Positions 46,612 to 57,679 of a stretch of 64,000 bases of DNA are shown here, piece after piece. Each line of letters starts with the position of its first letter. The stretch's first letter is position 1. Under the pieces are notes generated by a model. That model was not told where the DNA came from, did not search any database, and saw nothing but the letters and a program-made list of their open reading frames with translations. The translations under genes and the position numbers were made by a program. This DNA comes from Galdieria sulphuraria (lineage: Eukaryota; Rhodophyta; Bangiophyceae; Galdieriales; Galdieriaceae), in assembly GCF_000341285.1 (NCBI RefSeq), contig NW_005178443.1:96260-160259 (forward strand). The letters are read 5' to 3'.

Positions 46612-46880
46612 TTTATAAACGGCATTTGCATTATGTGTGTTCGTGTTCTGTGTGTCATCGTAGTGCGCATTGCCTCTTTTGGTTGGCAAAAGATAGAGAC
46701 GCGCGAAAAAGATTTGCCAAAAGTTGATTTTTAATAAAGAGTGATGACAAGTCATTATTGAAACGATTGCATATGGAAGCGACCGTAATGGATTGGGTCG
46801 AATAGAGAGCTTTGTAGGAAACTATCATGAGTTGGCTTACAAGTATAACTATGCAAAGAAATAATTATACAAGCAGCAAA

Positions 46881-48144
46881 CTAGTTAATTATAGAATGTC
46901 TTCGTAGAAACTCTACAAATATTTGAGCAGTACCTTCTGGTTGATCTTCATGCAAATTGTGACCACTATCACGAACCACACTCAATTGAAACTGCCCTTG
47001 CATTTGCGCAATAGTTAAAGGCTTATCCAATCTATCTTGACCTGCCAATATCAGCAACTTTGGAACAGCAATCTTAAGAAAAGTTGGCGACAAATTTTCA
47101 AACCAGCTCTTCCAGTAGCACTCACTTTCCTAGAAAAAGAGATTGAAAAGATACAACTCTAACAATAAACATGCTAACCTCAAGATTGGTCCTCCAGGAA
47201 TAGCACTTTTCGTCCTCATTCCACCTTAACTGTGAAGGTAGTGACAAGCGACAAGATTCTCTTGACTTGGTTTGACCAGTTTCCAACGAGTATAGAATGG
47301 CTTTTTCCACGGATGAAAAGGATTTGGGTCTTTTCATCAAAACAGTCTATCCTCACAAGTTCTGAACCCAACTAACAAAATAACATAAAAAAAGACTAAC
47401 CTGCATATGAGGCAGAGATGCCATCGCTGTTCCTTCAACAACATCTATAACAATAAGACCACACAAAGTTGGTATCTGTCCAGATGCACCAACACGTACG
47501 GCAATAGCACCGCCCATACTATGTCCTGCCAAAACAATTGGAGGTAAATCAGAGTCAAGTTTTCCGAATATACTCTTCAGTAAGTCCAGAGCGTCTTGAA
47601 CCTGTTGTTCAGCAGAAAGGTTCTGCTCATTCTCCACATCAGTCTCCCCGTGGCCTCTGGCATCAAAAGCAAGAACAGACAAAGACTCAGGATTGGGTAA
47701 CTTCTGAACCAAATATTTCACAAGTAACCCAAAACTCAGAGCTGAATATCCTCCCCCGTGAAAGAGCATCAAAAGAGGTTGTTTAAAGGAACTTGCAGCT
47801 CGATGAGAAGTATATAAACTACTCGTTTCATCTGTCTGCGAAGAAACGGTAGATTGAGCCAACAACAATTCTGTTAAAGATCCTGTAGCATACACGCGAA
47901 AGCCAATACCTTTGCAATTTTCAGGTAAAACCAAGGTACGCGTTCGAAAATAATCATTCCACGGCAGCGGTGACAACTCACTTAAGCGCTGATTGTCTTC
48001 AGCAAGAAAATGGGTGCCACTTGCAAAACTATTATTTCGGCTATTTTTCTCTTCAATAATGGGTTGTAGCAAACTGTGTTTAGAAAAGTTTGATTCAGAC
48101 TCACCAACTGAACGAATCGGCTTTAAAGGTGGTGGACGAGACAT
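46881..48144 (-). CDS. PPME1: Protein phosphatase methylesterase 1
   Basis: Modelled as complement(join(46881..47129,47179..47346,47401..48144)), 386 residues. It is an alpha/beta hydrolase with FHGGGYSALSF, DARGHGET, the nucleophile Ser209 in GHSMGG, DVVEGTAM, then AGQDRLDKPLTIAQMQGQFQ and the catalytic His in GHNLHEDQPE. These are PPME1 signatures, including the DxxEGTAM loop. PPME1 removes the methyl ester from the C-terminal Leu of PP2A-type phosphatases. The neighbouring PP4 subunit carries that kind of C-terminus. The N-terminal 50 residues are a disordered extension. The exon 1-2 join was set by alignment (PHMQ to TVLMKRPKSF). Confidence 0.93.
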
Positions 48145-48853
48145 GTGCGATAAAAATAATTCATCTGTTCACTTTATATTTATTTGGATGGACAACAATG
48201 CTGTTTACGACTCCTGTTGCGCAGTTTCTCTCAGTTTTAACAAAGTTTCTAAATATTCCAACAACTCCATCCGTCAATAGTTCTGTAGCTGTAAACAATT
48301 GTTAGAATCTAGATGCATAGCAAACTGCTTTCTATATAAGATAGAAAGACTTTCCAGAGTTTTTATTCTCAGGCTGTTTTGCAACGTATATTCAACGAGT
48401 ACTGGTGACGAATGTCAAGCACAAAATTGAAAAGGCTAAAGGAACGTTTGGTTTTGAAAGACATTGCCACTAGCACCATTCATTGTTAAAAACGCTAAAA
48501 ACAGTCAGAAAACTACAAGGCACTCGAAGGATGATAGAAAATACTCAAGCCAACTTTGTGGTGAACAGGACTTCAAAAAACACCCGAGAACAAGGAAAAG
48601 AGTCTTTTAAAACCAAAAAAGCAACGTTCCGTCTTACGTTGAGATATAAGTAAATTTCTCAAAAAAGTTGGAGTCAACTCAACCAAGTTGAACCGTGAGT
48701 GAGACTTGAACTTTCAGAAACTGTAAACAAGCTTTCTTCCCACTTCTTTTAAAAACTTCGAACGTAGCCAACAGTGCGAGGTTTAATAATAAAAAAAAGG
48801 TTTCCATCGTATTTGCAATAGCTGATTGTCTTACCAAAAACCAGACAAAACAA
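48145..48853. other. Intergenic region, no gene seen
   Basis: About 0.7 kb lies between the PPME1 start and the 3' end of the tRNA gene. Only very short frames occur. The end next to the tRNA holds the T-runs that serve as its terminator. Confidence 0.5.
48836..48850 (-). terminator. RNA polymerase III T-run terminator of tRNA-Val
   Basis: On the minus strand TTTT (48847-48850) follows the tRNA 3' end by three bases, and TTTTT (48836-48840) is a back-up. Confidence 0.65.
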
Positions 48854-48926
48854 TGTCGGAGGCGAGGTTCGAACTCGCGACCTTCAGTGTGTGAGACTGA
48901 CGTCCTAGCCACTAGACCACCCCGAC
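48854..48926 (-). tRNA. tRNA-Val (anticodon CAC)
   Basis: The 73-nt minus-strand sequence folds as a full cloverleaf without an intron. The acceptor stem GTCGGGG pairs with CTCCGAC with one G-U, and the discriminator base is A. The D arm is GTCT/GGAC. The anticodon stem TCAGT/ACTGA encloses the loop CTCACAC with anticodon CAC, reading GUG valine codons. The T arm GCGAG/CTCGC encloses TTCGAAC. The A and B box promoters are present. No CCA is encoded, as expected for a nuclear gene. Confidence 0.95.
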
Positions 48927-49803
48927 AACATTTAATATGGAAATTGTATTGATTACAAATGATAAAAATGTCGTTGATCCTTTATCATTTTCCTACATTC
49001 TTTGTGAGTTTAAACTTGACATTCTACTCAACTTGGAAATCCCTTCACAAAAATTTGTAGAAAAATTCTTTTCAAATGTCGCAAACGCTAGGAAGAAAAT
49101 GAACAGAAAAATTGCGGATACGCAGAGAATAATGGTTTCAAGGTGAACAATGCAACCAGGACGCCATAAAGGTGGCGTAGACAGCATTGTCATTTGATAA
49201 AATTTTATAATGAATCACTGCTGGCATATATTTCAATAAATTTGGTGGCACATATGCATTGGGCCTCAGAATAGTTGCAATTACTATGGGACACCTTTTT
49301 AGTCGGACATGTCATGAAACTTTCTCAAGCAAGACAGTTTGTATCGATTTAAAAGCTACTAGACAAATTTATGTCGTTTTGTAGTTCAATATGGATAGAA
49401 TACTTAAAAAAGCAAAAAAACTTCTTCGATGCTTTTTTATATACATAATTTCTCAAATCTGTCTTACGCTTCAAGGAAAACTCATTACATACTGACGATT
49501 GGATCCCATGTACACAATAAAAAAGAGTGTACAATAGAAAGATGACTTTTAATATCTTTCCAGGATCAGGTTTTTCATAAGTTCCAATGATAAATTATGA
49601 AAGGATTTTAAACTGTAAATACGACTCTTATAGAGGAATGAAATGAAGTGTTTTGAATGGAAGTTGTTTTCTCTGGACGAGAAACTTGACATTTACTTCA
49701 AACAATTTGTTTACAATTTTTAGTGATACAAAGGAATGCCGTATAAACGAAATGAGTCGAAATCTTTCTAATCACGATAAAAAATAACTCACTTCTACAG
49801 TTT
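48927..49803. other. Intergenic region, no gene seen
   Basis: An AT-rich stretch between the tRNA and the end of the TPR gene. No frame has recognisable content. Confidence 0.5.
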
Positions 49804-51239
49804 TTATACACAGTGAAAATGCTTTAGCGATTCATCACAATACCAACCAGGTAGAAATCGATTCATTTCCGAATTTGAACAACCAACTGAAGGAAAAATT
49901 CCAAACAGCATTTGCTTTTCCTTCCGAAAATGTTCTGCTTCTGCTTTGCGACTTTGTTGGTTCCATTCCAGTTTCTCTAAAAGCATGGCAAAATCTTCAA
50001 GCAGCTGACATCTTAGTTCAACAATGGTCAAGATCGACATAGTATCAAACGCATTATCAATATCTAAACTACTCTTCAAAATATTTATGTCTCGTGGCAA
50101 TGCCCAAGAAGGGATAGCAACTCGATCAAGACAACTTCGATATAAGCCTTCTGCATAGATTGGCTCCAGCTTATGTTCATAGAGCTTTGCCAATAACCTC
50201 AAAGGCTCAACCTGTCGAGGATGTTTCCGTGGATACTAGGTCGTTACAAGGTCATATTGAGCAACTTGTTAACCACACAAGTCTAACTTACCAACTGTTT
50301 CGCAGTCTGCAATGCACGTGTTAAGGTTGCTTCTGCATCATCTAACCGATTTTGTTTGATATAAAGCTCACCTAGATAACATAAAGACAGGTATCTAGCA
50401 AACTCACGATGCAAAGTAATGTCTTTGAATGACGGAGCTTCGTCACTGTCATATCGAACAACGGCAGCTGATACAAAGTCAATCAAATCCTTCGGCAAAT
50501 TGCAACACTTTAGTCCGTAATTTGAGGCAAGCAACAAAAAATATCCAACAGAGTCACCATATTCTGGGCATATCTCGAAGTTGCGTGCTGATTCGACAAG
50601 TTCCTTCCAACTATCTGCCATAAAATCCTTTGATTTATTCAATTTCAGCTGTGTGAGAAAGTCATGTGCCCTGGAAATAGTAAAAAGTTTCTCAAGACAA
50701 GGTGCAGAATCCTTCTTAGCAGCTGCAACTCCTTGCGTCTGCAGTGACGACGGCGGTTCTCTTGGTTCCACTGTCCCCTGTCTCAAATAACAAAGTTTCA
50801 AGGAGTTCTCTGCGCGGCTAACGACACCAGTTAACCTCCCGTCTCCAAGCGAATTCAACATAGTAAATATTATCTTCCTCTCACTATATTCTTGCTCTAT
50901 TTTACCGTACCAGTTGAACGTTTCAGCCAACTTTTCCCTAAGCAATACTTCGTATGCTTTGTTCCGCATATTTCTAAAAACATGGAGTGACCTTTGAAAG
51001 CAAGGAATAATAGCCTCCAACTTTCTTCTTTCCTTTAAAAGTTCGTCCACTTGTATAAGTTCAGGAAACGCTTGAATCTCTTCGGCTACACTCTTCCATT
51101 CGGTTGGTGTATCTTCATGAGAACGGTTGAATTCTCTAAAAGTTGTTGCATATTTTCGAAAATCTGAAAATATTAAAGACTTTTTGAAAGAAACGCAAGT
51201 TTTTCTTAGACAGTAGTCAAGTGGAAAGCATAAGCTCAT
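49804..51239 (-). CDS. TPR-repeat protein, probably mitochondrial, function unknown
   Basis: Modelled as complement(join(49804..50235,50292..51239)), 459 residues, one 56-nt intron. The N-terminus has Cys, Lys, Arg and hydroxylated residues and few acids over the first 35, compatible with an organelle presequence, but not certain. Helical repeats run through the protein. At least one clear TPR spans the exon junction (YLSLCYLGELYIKQNRLDDAEATLTRAL), followed by a second-helix pair (RLLAKLYEHKLEPIYAEGLYRSCLDR). I do not recognise the family. An upstream acceptor-like sequence (gggtcag before the ATG) leaves open a further 5' exon, so the start is provisional. Confidence 0.65.
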
Positions 51240-53567
51240 CAACCTGACCCAAAGCTGCAGTATTCAACGAAAATAATAATAATTAAAAAGTGGAATCGGT
51301 TGATTCGTCGCAGTAGAATTATAGTTTACAACTGAAAACCTCTTCTCACTGCAGTTGGCAATTGTAAGAGACAGCTACATGACAGTTACCAAGGTTCGTA
51401 TCAAATCTCTTGAAGCTCTTGATATTGTGACTCCACAGAGTAACATATGAAGACTTGTTCTATCGTATAACTAATGTAAATGAGCTTTCAAAGATCAAGT
51501 TGAGATGTGAATAGCGAAAACTGAGCTATTCATACAATTTGCAATGACTTCAAATTGAAATGTCTGTTCGAAATTGGGCAACTGACCTTTACACTTCTTG
51601 TTTATATACGTGCGAAGTTTGAACAAATGACCCGAAGTCTCATCTGTCCTCGTGATCTCAATAGCTACAACTTCTACGCGCCTTGTAGTTTAATGCTACA
51701 TGTCTTTGAGATTTCCTTTTGCATGTTCATTTGAGATGTTCGTCTTCGACTCGAATGATTCTTAATAATTTCCCATCAATTTTACTCATATTATTTCCAA
51801 CAATATATTATTAATGTATATCAACCAGCATGTTTTCAGAGATCAACGCAGTCTCAAAAACTCTTTCCAATTAAAGCCTAGACAGATTGAGCAGTCTCTG
51901 TTCCCACTTGAGTATTTAGTCTGACAATGCCAACTCTCCTTGACTTTTCTCTTCCTCTTGGAAATTGCATCAACAGTTAAAGTTTTCTAACAGAACAAGT
52001 TCCATTCTAATCATTCTTGTTTATTTTCTGTCTCATAGTTCTATCCTCTATTGGATAGTTTTTTTTGATTTTTTTAGCTTTAAAGGCTTCCTCTACATCC
52101 TATCATTTTTCAAAAAATGTCTGGCACCACGTAGCATCCTTGCATGTTCTCACAGATTTTCATCAAGGTATCGCAAATCTCTTAAAAAAATTCTTGTTAT
52201 TCCGAGGAGAGACAATAATTAATGCGTTAAGAATAAGAATATACGAAACTAAAGAAATCTTTCTATCTAGGACTGGAGATCTATATCAGAACAGCCTTCG
52301 GAACTGCGTTTAGTTCTAAAGAATAATACTCTCAAATCTACTGTCTTGGTGTGCAATCTAGTCGCCAAAAAGTTTGTGAGTTGTACTATTTCACTTCCTT
52401 TTCACGACAGTAAATAGCCTTACTTCCTACCGCAAAAACGCTCAACACTCACATTAGTTTTAACTTTAGGGTCTCATAAGCAATTTCTTCGTGCGAGGAA
52501 CAGCGAAGCTCATTTCTATCCCAAATTGCAAACAGTTTATCCTAGAAGACTTCTCGTATCAGACACTTGCTGCCAATCGGTTCCAGCTCCGAATTTTGGA
52601 TTAGGCTCAAGTCTTTACGCACAAAATTACCAGAAGAAAATAGACGTCAAAACCTTAGAAAGACTTCGCAAGAGTCACCTGCAATATATTTCAAGTTGCT
52701 CTAGTTCTTCTGATAGAAGAATTTGTCCATCCAGTTCCACCACAACCAATACATATCGGCCCATAAGTTTATGTCTGGTGTGGTACCCTTTTGAATTCAA
52801 GTTCTGCTGAATCAGTTTGTGTCTAATTAACTGTTTCACTTAAGATTCTGATCAAGTTTCAAAAGAACACCAAACGTTTGGAACACGGCCGTTTTACACG
52901 AGTTGCCAATATATATATATAATATTTGCATAAAATACGTATATATATGGACTTAGCCTGACCCGGAGGGTTACCCACCACAAGTTGTTTCAAAACTTGC
53001 TAGACTGGAACACCTTTCCGCGAAGGAAACAAGTGGCATTTCACTCAAGGAATACGAGACAGGAGTCTTCGTCATACTGTTTCATGGTCCGCTTATATAC
53101 TGGTTCTTATCACTCTTCAAACCTTTCGTGATAGTTTTGGCGGATATTATTCTACCTATATGTGAAGAAGTCGCAAAACTCACCTGACAAATGGTTTTTT
53201 GTAGCAATGCAGAGACTCTAAGTTTAACTGTCGTCTACCGTAACTTTCCAGTTGCCAAGAAGATCACGTATTGATTTCTTTCAAGTCAGTGGGAAGAAAT
53301 CAATCGAAGAAAACGACTATTGCTACTGAAACAAACTTGTGGGAGACTTGAAATTTTATGCCGAGGCCCCCACCAAGGCCATTTTGGTAGAAACGAATTT
53401 CTCTTCATCTCCATGAATCGTCAATATCCAAAGATGATGTTCTAGAAATTCAAAATTGCATGTGCCATCTAAAGGCAGCGATTCATGACGATTCGAAGCG
53501 ACAGATTCATCTTATAAAAAGTACGACAAATCTATGCAAAATTTAGTTACAAGAATTTTGACTGGAC
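51240..53567. other. Gene-poor region; one unassigned open frame
   Basis: About 2.3 kb with low coding density. The only protein-like stretch is a plus frame ending at 52810, open from about 52455. It has no ATG near its start and contains RARNSEAHFYPKLQTVYPRR and paired Cys; it could be a last exon or a relic. Short (AT) runs occur at 52909-52924. Nothing else is identified. Confidence 0.4.
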
Positions 53568-54309
53568 ATGCATCAAAGTAACCTACGAATACTGCAATCT
53601 TCCTTGGCAGCTAGCCTTGTGGTACTACTGTTCAGTATAATTTGTACGGTTCATGCAGTAACAGAGGAAAAAGTAACCACCGTTGAAAGAGGATACACAG
53701 TTTCGCCTACTCAGACGCAACAATGTCAAAAGGTAAAGTTTTAAAACTGCTCCTAGTTAAATGGCCTCAGAGGATAACCCTTGGTACTTTGTAGATCTGT
53801 GTTACGGCCACACAAACGCAATCTCAAAGTTGTATTTATACTCAAACACAGGTAAAAAGACCCAGTCTATATTCAAGGCTTCAAACCTTAGTGATGTGCT
53901 AGGCTCCTTATATGTCTCAATGTGTAACCTCATCACCAACTACGTGTTATAAATATGAGACGGAATATCAGCAAGTTTGTTGTGAACAAGAGTATGAACA
54001 ACAGAATTATCAACAGGAGCAAGTTTGTCAGCAGGTATGTCAATATTGATTTTCTTCAAAGTGATGTGCTGAAAAGAATATGATGCATAGTACTGTCAAC
54101 TTTCGTATCAACAATCTGTGAGTTATCCATGTCAAACTCAGGTATGGAGGTATTTTTCTCCACATTTCTTGTATACTTAACAGTGCCACTAGATTTACTA
54201 TCCATGCCAAGAATACAAGCTGATAGAACTGCAGCAATGTTGCCAAATTCCAAAGATAATGTGTGTGCAGTATACTGAAGCATGTGTTGTTCCACAAGTT
54301 CAATATTAG
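53568..54309 (+). CDS. Small Cys/Gln/Tyr-rich secreted protein (5 exons), unrecognised
   Basis: Modelled as join(53568..53732,53795..53851,53903..54034,54091..54141,54193..54309), 173 residues. All four introns (51-62 nt) are GT-AG and phase 0, so each exon is a self-contained unit. Exon 1 has a strong signal peptide with core LVVLLFSIICTV and probable cleavage after VHA (residue 30). The roughly 143-residue mature part has 15 Cys, several as CC pairs, and is very rich in Gln, Tyr and Thr (TATQTQSQSC, EYQQVCCEQEYEQQNYQQ, YCQLSYQQ, LQQCCQ). I know no family with this pattern. Candidates are a cell-wall or adhesive protein, or a disulphide-rich secreted factor. Several exons are shorter than 60 nt and are invisible to ORF scanning. 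Confidence 0.72.
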
Positions 54310-55262
54310 CAGGAACCGTAATTGATTTGGCAGGAACGGCGATAAGTCGAAGAGGCGTAATATGAAGGATAGTATGTTTAGCAATTTATGGTTGTTTGAA
54401 CGTGCCAAAGAAGCACTAGTTGATTTGCATAATATAAAGGTACTCTGATTGACAATGGTTTCATCATATATTACGATATCTTCTGGGAGATTTCTTTAAA
54501 TAAGTTCTCTCATAAGAATTTGAGAGAAATTGCTCAGAAACATTTCATTGCAAAAAATTCAATTTTAAGTATGGAAACCAGCTAGTGTTTATATTGATGT
54601 GTTAGAAGAATGAAAAGTTAGCTTGAGTGTGAAAGAATTCTCAGTATTCGTCAACATGAAAGCAAAATTATCTATTCTATGCAACTGGCTTGTTTCGAGT
54701 ATTCTGAGCTTACTTTTGGGAAGATATTTTTTAGTCTATCCATCATTTTCATTCTTTGTTATAGACAGATTCAATTTTAAAGTGCTTTTGCATTCCATTG
54801 GTTGCAAACAATGTCACATCTTGCACATGACATTGAAGAATGATAAATAGAGCAAGTAAATCGTAAAATATGAAATAAACCAAATGAAGCTTTGAGAAAA
54901 CAGTTTGAACTGGATACTGTACAGAGAACTCAAAATAAATGAGCAATGAAAACTTCCAAAGATTTTATTAGAAATATTTCAATAAGAACTCTATATCAAT
55001 TTCTTAGATGGAATCGTTCTTTTCTGACCAAAAATATCCTCGACTTCCCAGTCTTCGTGCTTAACTGTTGAACAGTTTACTATCCATTAAACAAGCTTGG
55101 AATATTGTGCAAAATTTTACTGCTCATTTCACAAGGTTAATTCCAAATGGCTATATGTGAATATGTGATAGGATAGAGCGTATAGAAAGAATTTCAAGTA
55201 AGTGAATTGAAAAAATTAATATCTCTTTTTAAGAACAAAGGCAGCTTTTTCTAGGCAAACAA

Positions 55263-55945
55263 TTGATCCATATCAACTTTTTGCAGTTGAATCATAACAT
55301 TTATTTTAAAAAACATGAAGTATTTCAAAACTTGCATAAGCACTGCAATCTGCAAACGAATCGAAAAACTGCGACAGTTGACACACACATTCATCTAGTG
55401 CAACTCCAAAAAGATCCAAGTATTCTACAAAAACCATTTGTTTATAAAACAGACAATGTAGGGTTAGCTTCTCAGTGTTATTTAGTTTTAGAGGAACCTG
55501 AAAAAAGACTCAACCTTAATATCGTGATTATGAATACAATTCAGTTTCTCAAAACCACAAAGAGCTCTTGGAGAGATTCAACGAGCACCATTACTTCAAA
55601 ATGGCTTAATTATTCAATTTTGATACTTGCTTTCTCCTCCCATGTTTGTGAACATTCACTCACACTTTGTCTATCAACAGAAAGTTTTCCTGTTTTCAAA
55701 AAGTTCTCTTTGTCACTTCGCAAAAAAATTAAAGCAAGAGGCACAACAAAAACTTGCTGCAATGTCTTCCACTATTTCTTATCGTACAAAATTTAAAAAA
55801 CCAAAGACTCTTCAACCACTGACGAATCATTTCTGACTCAACAACAAACGATATATGTTCGAGCTTTCATGGAAGCGAGACATTTAGACAGGCTGACGCA
55901 CCATCGAGATATGAGGGAACAAATTGCGTTGATATTCAAATTTTG
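55263..55945 (+). pseudogene. Possible decayed coding sequence, one frame with a single internal stop
   Basis: One frame is open from 55263 to a TAA at 55794-55796 and then continues to 55945. The part after the stop reads like ordinary protein (TIYVRAFMEARHLDRLTHHRDM). No splice pair removes the stop neatly; the candidate intron around it would be only 23 nt. It may be a pseudogene, a relic of a mobile element, or chance. The family is not recognised. Confidence 0.25.
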
Positions 55946-56285
55946 ATTAATAAGAACTTTTCTAATCAAGATAACTAGGGTGATAGCTTATCCGGTTTCT
56001 GACAAATTCTTTGAGACTGCTTCAATACTTCGTTCCCCCAGTCTCAAAGATGCATTAAGGATGTAACGGAATTGATTGGGTTTGTAGTTTCGTTCGTGAG
56101 TCTGAAGAATAGAGACTGAAAGCTTATTATTCCGGTCTTTCCTGTGACTTATTTGACAGTCATATCGACTAGCAGCGACAGGGTTTGACAAGCGCAGGTT
56201 GTTTCGATGCCGTGTCATCAGCTGGGTTTGGTTTTGTAGAAGATGGTTCAGTAACCGCGGAATCATAAAGAAAGAACCCTAAACC

Positions 56286-56652
56286 TTGAATATTCTGGCT
56301 GGAGAAGGAACAAGCAGTTACCATTGGTTTTTGGCTTCAAGAATTAGTGTAGTTTTTAAGAGATTACGAAAATTTATAGTGCATAAGCAGGTTGATCTTT
56401 CCAACTCAGGAAAAGACAAGGATCCAGAAGACGCCAAGTTGGATTTTGAGACTAGGGTGACGTCGTTTACGGCATGGCTGATTACTTGGTAATTAATGTT
56501 TGCTCCCGAATACTCCTAATCTTCGAAACCGCCAGTGGAATAATCAACTCGCTAATTTGTTTCAGCGTGTCATATCACAGTTCGAGATAGCCACCGAAAG
56601 AACGTTTACCAAGAGAAAAACCGCCTGCGTTGATATCTATATAGCCTAACTG
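56286..56652 (+). other. Possible short spliced gene or relic
   Basis: A plus frame to 56492 contains DLSNSGKDKDPEDAKLDF. In an adjacent frame an acceptor-like ctag, a donor TTG/gtaatt and an acceptor cgccag would join GDVVYGMADYL to WNNQLANLFQRVISQF, ending at TAA (56650-56652). The pieces look coding but I cannot build one convincing gene from them. Confidence 0.22.
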
Positions 56653-57679
56653 GACGTATAGAGAGCGTTCTGTATTTTCCCCAAACGAGTTTTGTATTTA
56701 TTTGTTATTTTGGGTGTTAGGATATTATGATTACCTGAATGGATCTTTCGGTAGTGGTGACTGTTATTTCCAATAAAAACCATTCCGAAACCTCTTTTGG
56801 GAAAACAAGTGACAGCGGAGAAGGATGGTTAAAGTGATCCTGCTTTAAAGAAGACTTTCACATCGAGTATTCAGAAAGTTTATTTGACGACAGATGGAAG
56901 GCAATCATAGCAGTTTTTCTTATATGGAGATGAAAACTTGAACTGGCTATTATTGGCGTTGGAGATGTATCTTCCGCTGAAGAAGACACATGCTGTAACA
57001 ACATTCGTCATTTCCTTCTAAATTCATGATTTTTCAGCTATTATTATTCGCGAGACTATAAAGACTTTCTCACTTTGTTACAAAAGGAAAACTATTGGAT
57101 ATTTTCATAACCATCTTACAGAATCTAAATTTTAACAGAAAAGATAAACTTGAGAAGATTTCCAAAAAGGATAGACCATATATATCCTTGCCATTACTAG
57201 ATATGAAGTCACCTTGGCACATATTTGCAGTAAAAAGCAAAAAACTACAGATTTTAGGGCAATACCGACAAAGTTTCCAAATCAATCTTTATATAGAAAC
57301 CACAAGAAGAGCAAGCAATACTGGGTCAATAAAACTTACGTTCTCAACTGCTCGTTAAAAAGCTGAAGAGTTTGCATTATTGACAGGCTGTGCCTTTACA
57401 ATGCCAACCAAAGAAACAACAATGATTTCGAAGATTGAGTTTTTTCGTTTTAGTTCGCTAAAATAACCAGAGTTTCTTCAACCCAAAAAACATAGTTTTA
57501 TTCCTCATTTTCCTGAAAACAAAGAGAAAAGCTCACAAGTCAGAGTTAAGCTTTGCTGCTGTTGTAAGCTTCAATTAGAATGAAAGCATAAAGCACTCTC
57601 TCTATCCACTTACTAGCCAACTTTCCATTATTGTTCTAAAAAGAATGTCCGTAAATAACACAAATTTGAAAGCAGCTAA

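Larger units (their letters stand above)
54310..57679. other. Gene-poor region with possible decayed coding traces
   Basis: No confident gene lies in 3.4 kb. Traces that look protein-like are listed separately (55263-55945 and 56286-56652). The rest is AT-rich with short frames on both strands, including a minus frame of 92 codons at 55988-56266 with a true ATG but no recognisable content. Confidence 0.4.

Noticed and set aside
52455-52810. Plus-strand frame with paired Cys, possible last exon
   Set aside because: There is no ATG, and the only upstream exon I could join to it meets a stop at once. Noted in the gap entry but not called.
53340-53400. GC-rich patch (gccgaggcccccaccaaggcc) as a possible structured RNA
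   Set aside because: The two halves are not complementary enough to form a convincing stem, and no known RNA family fits.
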